Below are positions 1 to 5,663 of a stretch of DNA of 7,008 bases, in pieces (positions within the stretch are counted from its first letter, which is position 1; each line of letters begins with the position of its first letter). A program made the position numbers and the translations under genes. The notes below the pieces were generated by a model that did no database searches, was not told the origin of the DNA, and was given only the letters and a program-made list of their open reading frames with translations. The stretch is from NCBI GenBank assembly GCA_018969805.1, contig JAGWXQ010000081.1, forward strand, positions 1 to 7,008, written 5' to 3'. This DNA comes from Paenibacillaceae bacterium. GTDB lineage: Bacteria; Bacillota; Bacilli; Paenibacillales; YIM-B00363.

Positions 1-1
1 G

Positions 2-3000
2 AACGATGCACGATTTGCTGTGCTGCCAGATGGTGGAGTCAAAGAACGCGACATGATCTACAACGGAAACGGGAATTTGATCAACTATGCCAATCGTCCA
101 TTGGGCTGGCATATGGGAAATGCGTCTGGTGATCGCACGAATTCAAGGCTTGTGGTTACGAACGGGGTCATGGAATTTACAGATACGCGAGATAATGGGT
201 GGATGTTTACAGACGCGACAGTGAAACCGAATAAAAAGTACGTGCTCAGTGGATTAATTGGCTGCGAAGGGTGCAAATCACAAATCGATGTGCACTTTAT
301 AAAAGATAAAACGTCAACAAGAACAATATTCGATCTGCTCGATGACGCACAGCATAACGATTTGCGATCATTTGAAGTGCGCAACATGACCATACCAGAA
401 GGTGTGACGCGCGTACGCATCTTTTTCGTCAAAAAAGCAGGAGGCGGCACGCTTAGGCTCGACAACGTATCGTGGAGGCAAGAAGGTGTCGCGATCGAGG
501 AGCGCATCGCGGTCGATCCTTCGTATGAACTGAAAAATTATAATGCGGAAGATGAAGTGATTTCAGTTGGAAACGGTATACCATTACTCTGGTCAAACGG
601 TAGACCAAAACACTGGTCAGAATGGAAAAGTCAAACAGCAGAGTATGGAGCATGCACGACGACAGATGTGTTGATAGATGATCATGTTTTGTGGGCAATG
701 GAAGGGAAGAGGAGCATAAATATTGAGACGCGCTCATCTGTAGATACGAGTGGAAATGTTCACGTTCATGCTGCATGCTATCAAGATGTTAAAGTCCTTC
801 CGAACAAAACGTATTTGCTGCGCGGCATGCTCAACTGCCACAGGTGTATTGGTTTTTTGGAAGCGGAGCTGTTTTCTCATGAAACAGACGATACGAAGCG
901 CATCGGAGTCGGAGCGTCGGTAGCAACGACGAACCATGAGCTTCCTTATGACGGAACAGAAAAATACTATTCTGTAGTTTTTAAGACACCTGCCAACGCC
1001 AAACGTGCACGCATTCATATTATCAAGCATGATTCAAAACCAGATGCAAACAATTATAAGGCGGTGAAGCTTCTTGATTACTTGTTTGCCGACGACATCG
1101 CTTTGCAAGAAGTCACAGACTTGCCACTCGGTGCGATCGATTCCGATGCGTTGGGGGGACAAAAGAAGTTTGCCTCTAATACGGCATACGTACCATTGAT
1201 CGACATCGTTGCAAAAGACGGGTACACGCTCAATAAATCCAATCCATTTACTTGGGATGGGGATCATTTTGAGGTTGGGCCAAGCCACACAAATTATTAT
1301 TCAGATGCGTTGTTTGCCGACGACATCAGCTTGAAAAAGTGGGGTAATCCAGCAGAATTGGTCAAAAACGGAAATGCAGAAAATGGTACCAATGATTGGA
1401 TCACGCGCACCAGCACGGGTGCTACAGCGATCCATACAATCAATCGCGATTTTTGGACAATTTCCGACACGGCATCGCTCATGATCGCCACACCATCACA
1501 AATTAAAGCGGGTGGAGACCAGCATCACGGAGACTTCTACCAAGATATCGATGTCGATCCGAATCAGACGTACGTGCTCAAAGGAAAGATCAACTGCCAC
1601 CGCTGTGAAGGGGCATTGTACGTGGAAGAACGCACGGTCACCGGAGGGCTCTTGCGGTCTGGCGCACATGTACAAGACTTCCCGTGGGAAATCATCCGAC
1701 ACCACTGGAAAAACAATAACCCAACAAACTTTGCATCGTTTTTGAACAACGACAAAGCCGTGCGCACAATCAATCGTGTATTTGTCACTTCACCAAGCAC
1801 AGACAAAGTGCGCATCGTGATCTACAAAGGCAACTCGACAGATTATTTTGCAGAAGGGTTGTTGGTAGCAAAGACACAAGCACCGAAGCAAACTGTCGAT
1901 GCGCAAATTCGCGTCCCTGTGGCAAAGATCGGCGCATCTGCTTCCGCAGGAGACGTCATCGACACAGAAGCGGGCATGGATGTCGAAATCACGAAGTGGG
2001 AAGTGCAAGATGGGGCGACGTGGAACGCGCACACAGGTGCGTTTGCGATCGGGAAGACGTATCGCGTATTGCTCTCCCCAAAGCGCAAAGGGAGCTCGAA
2101 TATGACGACAAAGGATCGGACGTTGTTTGGGTTGGCAAGTAATTACTTCACTGCAAAAGATATCGATGCAACCAATCCTTGTGATGCGTGCATTACTTCC
2201 ACCTACTACGACAGTGGGAATAAGCAAATTTGGGTTCGGTTTAAGGCGATTGTGCCACCAAAGGTAGAGGGTGTCAGTGCATCGTGGAAGACGTCTCCGC
2301 TGTATGTCGAGATCAAGTGGACCCGCGCTGCAGTTGCAGATCGCTACATCGTGTATCGCGATGGGAATGAAGTTGGTAATCAGAGTTGTAGTTCAAATAT
2401 ATGTTCATATTTAGATACCGGTGCGATACCAGGGCAAACGCACGAGTACTATGTGCTGACAGAAGTAAATGGAACGAAAGGCAATCCAAATGAAGCAGAT
2501 AAAGTGAACGGAATGAGGACTGGTGCTCCACAAAAACCCACTGGGGCAACGGTGGTTCATAATAGTCCGTCGTCTGAAAACAGATCGCGATCATGTGGAC
2601 CATTTGGCTGGTTCACTTGTTGGGATTTTTACATTTTAAATTGGTATACTCAAGTATCCTGGACACATGACTGGAATGTGGATCAAACGAAAAGGATGGA
2701 GATTGAGGTACAGTATGGTACTTGGGACAATACTATTGGTATAAAAGATCATCAAGGTTGGGTTCTTGTAAGAACGGTAACAGATTCTTCAATTACGACA
2801 ATTAGTGGGATTCAAACAGACGGGCCGACGTTCCGCTTTAGGATTCGAGCGTGTAATGATGCGATATGTGGTCCTTATCGAAATACGGCGTGGTATGCGC
2901 GTACGTGGATTGGTTATTCTATGAACAATCCTAATGCGGGGGATTATTCTGGCACAGAGCAGCTAACAAGTGAAGACAATGAAGACCGGATCAATCACAA

Positions 3001-3106
3001 CTATTATTGCGAGGTATATGGTAACATCATATCAGCTTTACAGGCATGCAGTCCTCCTTCTGATGATACGACTGGCTACGGACCCTCCTACGATAACTTT
3101 AACTAA
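2..3106 (+). CDS. Large multidomain surface/secreted protein, C-terminal part (5' partial)
   Basis: I do not recognise this gene as a named protein. The frame is open from base 2, so the GTG at 20 is probably internal and the true start and any signal peptide lie upstream. Numbering residues from that GTG, three related beta-sandwich modules each carry a strand of the form P-N-x-x-Y-x-L-x-G followed by CxxC: residues 64-96 (C82/C85), 252-287 (C273/C276) and 507-541 (C526/C529). The N-G-N-x-E and W pattern at module starts, and L-F-A-D-D-I at ends, resemble CBM4/9-type carbohydrate-binding modules. Residues about 625-745 look like a bacterial Ig-like module (ITKWEVQDG, then F-x-x-G-x-x-Y). Residues 745-835 and 838-965 are fibronectin type III domains; the second has the typical C-N-x-x-x-C-G-P-Y. 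No transmembrane segment, LPXTG or SLH anchor is visible at the C-terminus. All 18 cysteines fall in pairs, which suggests disulfides and export. A role in binding wall or extracellular polysaccharide is inferred; no catalytic domain is visible. Confidence 0.75.
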   Translation, partial: NDARFAVLPDGGVKERDMIYNGNGNLINYANRPLGWHMGNASGDRTNSRLVVTNGVMEFTDTRDNGWMFTDATVKPNKKYVLSGLIGCEGCKSQIDVHFIKDKTSTRTIFDLLDDAQHNDLRSFEVRNMTIPEGVTRVRIFFVKKAGGGTLRLDNVSWRQEGVAIEERIAVDPSYELKNYNAEDEVISVGNGIPLLWSNGRPKHWSEWKSQTAEYGACTTTDVLIDDHVLWAMEGKRSINIETRSSVDTSGNVHVHAACYQDVKVLPNKTYLLRGMLNCHRCIGFLEAELFSHETDDTKRIGVGASVATTNHELPYDGTEKYYSVVFKTPANAKRARIHIIKHDSKPDANNYKAVKLLDYLFADDIALQEVTDLPLGAIDSDALGGQKKFASNTAYVPLIDIVAKDGYTLNKSNPFTWDGDHFEVGPSHTNYYSDALFADDISLKKWGNPAELVKNGNAENGTNDWITRTSTGATAIHTINRDFWTISDTASLMIATPSQIKAGGDQHHGDFYQDIDVDPNQTYVLKGKINCHRCEGALYVEERTVTGGLLRSGAHVQDFPWEIIRHHWKNNNPTNFASFLNNDKAVRTINRVFVTSPSTDKVRIVIYKGNSTDYFAEGLLVAKTQAPKQTVDAQIRVPVAKIGASASAGDVIDTEAGMDVEITKWEVQDGATWNAHTGAFAIGKTYRVLLSPKRKGSSNMTTKDRTLFGLASNYFTAKDIDATNPCDACITSTYYDSGNKQIWVRFKAIVPPKVEGVSASWKTSPLYVEIKWTRAAVADRYIVYRDGNEVGNQSCSSNICSYLDTGAIPGQTHEYYVLTEVNGTKGNPNEADKVNGMRTGAPQKPTGATVVHNSPSSENRSRSCGPFGWFTCWDFYILNWYTQVSWTHDWNVDQTKRMEIEVQYGTWDNTIGIKDHQGWVLVRTVTDSSITTISGIQTDGPTFRFRIRACNDAICGPYRNTAWYARTWIGYSMNNPNAGDYSGTEQLTSEDNEDRINHNYYCEVYGNIISALQACSPPSDDTTGYGPSYDNFN
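1082..1327 (+). repeat. In-frame 18-bp direct repeat inside the surface-protein gene
   Basis: The 18 bases ttgtttgccgacgacatc occur at 1082-1099 and again at 1310-1327. The offset is 228 bases, exactly 76 codons, so both copies encode the module-ending strand L-F-A-D-D-I. The stretch between them (residues about 366-430) is shorter than the neighbouring modules. It resembles only the second half of an Ig-like or CBM-like unit (A-Y-V-x-L-I-D-I-V-A-K-D-G-Y-T-L). This fits a partial internal duplication or module exchange. Confidence 0.7.
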
Positions 3107-3130
3107 CCCCCTTCCCGGGGGTTTTTCTTT
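3105..3130 (+). terminator. Rho-independent terminator after the surface-protein gene
   Basis: The arm AACCCCC (3105-3111) pairs with GGGGGTT (3117-3123) around the loop ttccc. The T-rich tract TTTTTCTTT runs from 3122 to 3130. The stem begins in the TAA stop codon, so transcription of the large gene should end at once. This separates it from rlmN. Confidence 0.9.
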
Positions 3131-3131
3131 A

Positions 3132-3161
3132 TTCGCGCCGTGCGCTGTTTTGTGGTACAAT
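3132..3161 (+). promoter_or_regulatory. Sigma-A-type extended -10 promoter for rlmN
   Basis: The -10 hexamer TACAAT lies at 3156-3161, preceded by the extended element TG at 3153-3154 (TGTGGTACAAT). A weak -35, TTCGCG (3132-3137), matches TTGACA at three positions and is 18 nt upstream. The promoter starts one base after the T-tract of the preceding terminator. The same hexamers and spacing recur before prpC, which supports the call. Transcription should begin near 3168. Confidence 0.65.
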
Positions 3162-3167
3162 GAGACG

Positions 3168-3358
3168 GGAAACTGTATTTCCATACATCGATCCTTGGGG
3201 AACACCGTCTTTTGCGATCAAGCAAAAGGGAGCGCACTGGATCAATGTGTTCCATAGGGAATCGATTTGGGGTGTAATTGTTCGGATCTTGTGCAACGAT
3301 ACACATAGTACCTTTTTTTGCGGGGGCTTTCGTATAGGAGTTTTGGGAGGTGTCGTGT
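3168..3358 (+). other. Structured leader (5' UTR) of rlmN
   Basis: About 190 nt separate the expected transcription start from rlmN. Visible hairpins are GGAAA/TTTCC (3168-3172/3178-3182), CTTTTGC/GCAAAAG (3209-3215/3222-3228, a perfect 7-bp stem with a 6-nt loop), TTCC/GGAA (3250-3253/3258-3261), and GTGTA-A-TTGTT with AACGA-TACAC (3272-3282/3295-3304, ten pairs with one bulged A and one G-T). A T-run lies at 3313-3319. No known riboswitch or T-box signature was recognised. A 10-codon frame, MCSIGNRFGV (3245-3277), ends inside the last hairpin, but its Shine-Dalgarno spacing is long. Confidence 0.45.
3345..3350 (+). promoter_or_regulatory. Ribosome binding site deciding the rlmN start
   Basis: GGGAGG (3345-3350) lies 8 nt before the GTG at 3359. 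A second, weaker site AGGAG (3336-3340) lies 9 nt before an in-frame GTG at 3350. The stronger Shine-Dalgarno overlaps the 3350 GTG itself, so 3359 is preferred. The two choices differ by three residues only. Confidence 0.65.
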
Positions 3359-4444
3359 GTGGGACGCTTTGATGCGCCGGACGTTTCGTACGTCACGGGG
3401 TTTGGTGTGGAGGCGTGGCGCGAGCGCTTGGTGGTGGACGGCTTTGCGGCGTACCGTGCGGATCAAGTGCTGTCGTGGGTGTATGGGAAGCGGGTGTCTT
3501 CGTATGCAGAGATGACGAATATCCCGCGTGCGGAGCGAGACGTGCTTGCTGTGCGGTATCCGCTTCCCGTCTTAGAGGAGCGTGCGAAGCTGTGTTCGCG
3601 AGATGGTACGGTGAAGTGGCTGCTCGGGCTCTCGGACGGGCATGCGATCGAGACGGTGCTCATGCGGCATCGGTACGGATGCAGCGTCTGTGTGACGACG
3701 CAAGTGGGCTGTCGCATCGGGTGTACGTTTTGCGCATCGACGATCGGTGGCTTGCAGCGCAATTTGGGTGCGGGGGAAATCGTCGCCCAAGTGCTGCACG
3801 TGCAGCGGATGCTGGACGAGACGAAGGAGCGCGTATCGAGCATCGTCGTGATGGGGTCGGGGGAGCCGTTTGAAAACTTTGATGCGCTGGTGACGTTTTT
3901 GTCGATCATGACGCATGCGGACGGGATGGCGATCGGTGCGCGGCACATCACGGTGTCTACGAGTGGCATCGTACCGCGGATGATCGATTTTGCCCGTCTG
4001 CGGTCGCAAGTGACGCTGGCACTGTCGCTGCACGCACCGGATGATGCACTGCGCACACAGCTCATGCCGATCAATCGGGCGTATCCGCTGGCAGACGTCA
4101 TGGATGCGGCGAAGTATTACATCGCACATACAGGAAGGCGGCTGACGATCGAGTACGCTTTGATGCGCGACGTCAACGATCGTGTGGCGCATGCGGAAGC
4201 ACTGGCGCAGCTGCTCAAGGGGATGCTCGTGCACGTAAACCTCATTCCGGTCAACACGGTGCGCGAGCGGGCGTATGAGCGGACACCTGTTGCCGACGTA
4301 CAGGCGTTTGTCGCGGTATTGCGCCGCCGAGGCATCAACACGACGGTGCGCCGTGAGCAAGGGCACGACATCGCTGCTGCGTGTGGGCAGCTGCGCGCGT
4401 CGGTGCTTGCATCGGGTGCGGTGCGCGATGCGGTGGCAGAGTGA
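3359..4444 (+). CDS. rlmN: RlmN, dual-specificity 23S rRNA A2503 / tRNA A37 C2-methyltransferase
   Basis: This radical SAM enzyme methylates C2 of A2503 in 23S rRNA, at the peptidyl transferase centre, and of A37 in some tRNAs. The 361-residue product has the usual family length. Residues below count from the GTG at 3359. The [4Fe-4S] cluster motif C-R-I-G-C-T-F-C gives C118, C122 and C125. C111 in CVTTQVGC matches the conserved cysteine seven residues ahead of the cluster. C342 in AAACGQLR matches the cysteine that carries the methyl group in E. coli RlmN (C355). MGSGEP (165-170) is the glycine-rich SAM-binding stretch in its common Firmicute form. ARHITVSTSGIVPR, SLHAPDD, MPINRAYPL and HVNLIPVN are further family signatures. 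The gene is flanked by its own promoter and by a terminator, so it is probably transcribed alone. It is clearly GC-richer than parts of the upstream gene. An in-frame GTG start at 3350 is possible. Confidence 0.96.
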   Translation: MGRFDAPDVSYVTGFGVEAWRERLVVDGFAAYRADQVLSWVYGKRVSSYAEMTNIPRAERDVLAVRYPLPVLEERAKLCSRDGTVKWLLGLSDGHAIETVLMRHRYGCSVCVTTQVGCRIGCTFCASTIGGLQRNLGAGEIVAQVLHVQRMLDETKERVSSIVVMGSGEPFENFDALVTFLSIMTHADGMAIGARHITVSTSGIVPRMIDFARLRSQVTLALSLHAPDDALRTQLMPINRAYPLADVMDAAKYYIAHTGRRLTIEYALMRDVNDRVAHAEALAQLLKGMLVHVNLIPVNTVRERAYERTPVADVQAFVAVLRRRGINTTVRREQGHDIAAACGQLRASVLASGAVRDAVAE

Positions 4445-4459
4445 GGGGGATGCGCCCCC
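4445..4459 (+). terminator. Weak hairpin directly after the rlmN stop
   Basis: GGGGG (4445-4449) pairs with CCCCC (4455-4459) around a 5-nt loop, immediately behind the TGA. Only a broken pyrimidine stretch (gtctgcttcctctt) follows instead of a T-run. It could be an inefficient terminator or a stem protecting the 3' end. The stronger terminator lies at 4609-4631. Confidence 0.35.
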
Positions 4460-4494
4460 GTCTGCTTCCTCTTGAAGAAACGTTTTGTTGGTCA

Positions 4495-4631
4495 CGCACA
4501 AAGTGGTCTTCCAAAACCCACTGAGTGGGGAACGGGGTTGGATTAATGGGGTGTTTCCCTGGATGTGGCCATCTATTTCCCGCGCTTCGTTTTGGAAATC
4601 GTGATCGCCCCGCCTTTGTGTGGGTTTTTTT
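4495..4631 (+). ncRNA. Candidate structured RNA between rlmN and prpC
   Basis: The 23 bases 4495-4517 can pair without interruption to 4589-4622. The pairs are CGCACAAAG with CTTTGTGTG (4614-4622, one G-T), TGGTC with GATCG (4603-4607, two G-T), and TTCCAAAAC with GTTTTGGAA (4589-4597, perfect). Two bulges lie on the 3' side (4598-4602 and 4608-4613). The 71-nt apical part contains a possible CCCAC-tga-GTGGG hairpin, three GGGG runs and a TGGATG/CATCTA hairpin (4560-4575) flanked by two TTTCCC copies. The fold ends two bases before the T-run 4625-4631. No promoter of its own is evident, so it may be the 3' UTR of rlmN, an mRNA-derived small RNA or a regulatory leader. It matches no RNA family I recognise. 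Confidence 0.3.
4609..4631 (+). terminator. Rho-independent terminator before the prpC promoter
   Basis: CCCGC (4609-4613) pairs with GTGGG (4620-4624), including one G-T, around the loop ctttgt. A run of seven T follows (4625-4631). It would end rlmN transcription before the prpC promoter. Its 3' arm overlaps the outer strand of the larger fold at 4495-4622, so the two structures cannot form together. Confidence 0.6.
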
Positions 4632-4635
4632 CATG

Positions 4636-4665
4636 TTCGCGTGTTGTCTTTTTTTGTGCTACAAT
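4636..4665 (+). promoter_or_regulatory. Sigma-A-type extended -10 promoter for prpC-prkC
   Basis: TACAAT (4660-4665) has the extended TG at 4657-4658 (TGTGCTACAAT). TTCGCG (4636-4641) lies 18 nt upstream as a weak -35. Hexamers, spacing and the extended element match the rlmN promoter at 3132-3161. The promoter begins a few bases after the T-run of the preceding terminator. Transcription should start near 4672, leaving a leader of about 215 nt. Confidence 0.65.
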
Positions 4666-4668
4666 CAT

Positions 4669-4702
4669 ACAAGGTGTGTTTGTCTTGTGCAACAATCCTT
4701 GT
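4669..4702 (+). promoter_or_regulatory. Inverted repeat around the prpC transcription start
   Basis: ACAAGG (4669-4674) and CCTTGT (4697-4702) are perfect inverted copies separated by 22 nt. The upstream arm covers the expected transcription start. Between them lies a small hairpin TTGT-gca-ACAA (4685-4695). This could be an operator or a 5' stem-loop. No known regulator site was recognised. Confidence 0.3.
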
Positions 4703-4886
4703 GGGTGGTTGTCTGTTTGCAATTGCGGGGGATGACGAACGATTCCACTACCCTTTTCTGATGGTGCGTTGGGGTGGGAGATGGGTTTGGCCGTGGATGG
4801 ATGTGAGGTCGTATTGCGTCACCGAGGCATCGACGCATGCGGTGTGCGGGGCGTGGCGTTGGCGATATGCGAAATGGAGTGAGATC
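4703..4886 (+). other. prpC leader without a supported gene
   Basis: These 184 bases between the inverted repeat and prpC hold no recognised riboswitch, T-box or RNA gene. The reading frame in phase with prpC is open across it and back through the promoter and terminator (from a GTG at 4620). That upstream part has a Trp/Cys/Val-rich composition and no family features, so I treat it as untranslated. Confidence 0.5.
4876..4879 (+). promoter_or_regulatory. Ribosome binding site of prpC
   Basis: GGAG (4876-4879, within TGGAGTGAG) lies 7 nt ahead of the ATG at 4887. It selects this start over the far longer upstream-open frame, and the resulting N-terminus aligns with characterised PrpC proteins. 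Confidence 0.8.
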
Positions 4887-5660
4887 ATGCTTGCGACGGG
4901 GATGAAGTCCGATGTGGGGATGCGTCGAAGACGAAACGAAGACAGCATCGGGGTGTATCGTCATCCTGAATCGGATATGGTATTGGCTGCGGTAGCGGAT
5001 GGATTAGGTGGGCACTTGGGTGGAAAAGTTGCGAGCATGACGGTGCTGACGAAGGTGTATGCGGAAGTGATGCAGTGGGTCGTCGATGGTGCGTGCGATG
5101 ATGCACAGTGGCGTGTGTGGGAGACGAGGTTGCGCACGTTTTTGATCGATTTGAGCAATGAGCTGTATGATCGTGCGCAGCGCGCCCATGTCGTGCGTGG
5201 GATGGGGACGACGCTGACGCTGGCATGGGCAAACGCAGAGCGGGTCTGTTTTGCGCATTCGGGGGATTCGCGGGCGTACATGTTGCGCGGGGGGATGTTG
5301 CGCCCGCTCACCGACGACCATACGGATGCGTACAAGCCGGTGCGTGCGGGTGTCGCATCGCGGCGCGTATTGCGCTATCGCAGTGAAGGCCATCTGCTCA
5401 ACGATTGCTTGTGTGCGATGAAAAATCCGGTCGTCGATACGTGGACACTGCCATGGAGTGCGGGCGATCGCCTAATGCTGTGCAGTGACGGGCTGACGAC
5501 GATGCTGTACGAAGATCAGATTGAGGACATCTTGCGTGACGTGCGCGTTCCCCAGCAATGCGCACAATGGCTTGTCGAAGCAGCAAACCGTGTCGGTGGT
5601 TTCGACAACATTTCCGTGGCGATCATCGACAACGTACCGGTGTCCTCAGAGAGGGATTGA
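4887..5660 (+). CDS. prpC: PrpC, PP2C-family Ser/Thr protein phosphatase
   Basis: This is a metal-dependent (Mn/Mg) PPM/PP2C phosphatase of the cytoplasm that dephosphorylates PrkC and its substrates. The product has 257 residues, close to the usual length for the B. subtilis type (about 254). Visible motifs are R16-N17-E18-D19 near the N-terminus; V-A-D-G-L-G-G-H (36-43) with metal-binding D38; G-M-G-T-T-L (105-110); H-S-G-D-S-R-A-Y (124-131); C-S-D-G-L-T (199-204) with D201; and F-D-N-I-S-V (239-244) with D240. The start at 4887 follows a good ribosome binding site and gives the expected beginning, M-x-x-x-x-x-K-S-D-V-G. The stretch after D-D-H-T (143-146), which forms the flap near the active site, is unusual: the common L-T-R-A-L-G is replaced by L-N-D-C-L-C-A (171-177). 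Only three bases separate it from prkC, so the two are surely cotranscribed. Confidence 0.95.
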   Translation: MLATGMKSDVGMRRRRNEDSIGVYRHPESDMVLAAVADGLGGHLGGKVASMTVLTKVYAEVMQWVVDGACDDAQWRVWETRLRTFLIDLSNELYDRAQRAHVVRGMGTTLTLAWANAERVCFAHSGDSRAYMLRGGMLRPLTDDHTDAYKPVRAGVASRRVLRYRSEGHLLNDCLCAMKNPVVDTWTLPWSAGDRLMLCSDGLTTMLYEDQIEDILRDVRVPQQCAQWLVEAANRVGGFDNISVAIIDNVPVSSERD

Positions 5661-5663
5661 CGC

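Noticed and set aside
3160..3372. 70-codon frame upstream of rlmN with fairly natural codon use
   Set aside because: Its ATG overlaps the -10 hexamer TACAAT, it has no ribosome binding site, and it runs into the rlmN coding region in another frame. A decayed coding remnant is not excluded.
3572..4501. 309-codon frame on the minus strand opposite rlmN
   Set aside because: It is a mirror of the GC-rich rlmN codons. Its His/Arg-rich composition is typical of antisense frames, and it has no domain signature.
4525..4761. 78-codon Cys/Phe-rich frame between rlmN and prpC
   Set aside because: It spans the terminator and promoter and shows no family resemblance. The purine stretch near its GTG lies inside the RNA hairpin.
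4732..4761. Nine-codon frame MTNDSTTLF in the prpC leader
   Set aside because: The G-rich stretch directly abuts the ATG, with no usable Shine-Dalgarno spacing, and no structure links it to prpC expression.
4620..4886. In-frame 89-codon extension upstream of prpC
   Set aside because: It starts inside the terminator stem and crosses the promoter. PrpC proteins begin at the 4887 ATG, which has a proper ribosome binding site.
4445..4886. Search for riboswitch, T-box, 6S, SRP, RNase P or tRNA in the intergenic region
   Set aside because: None of the signature sequences I know for these families was found. Only the unassigned fold at 4495-4631 remains.
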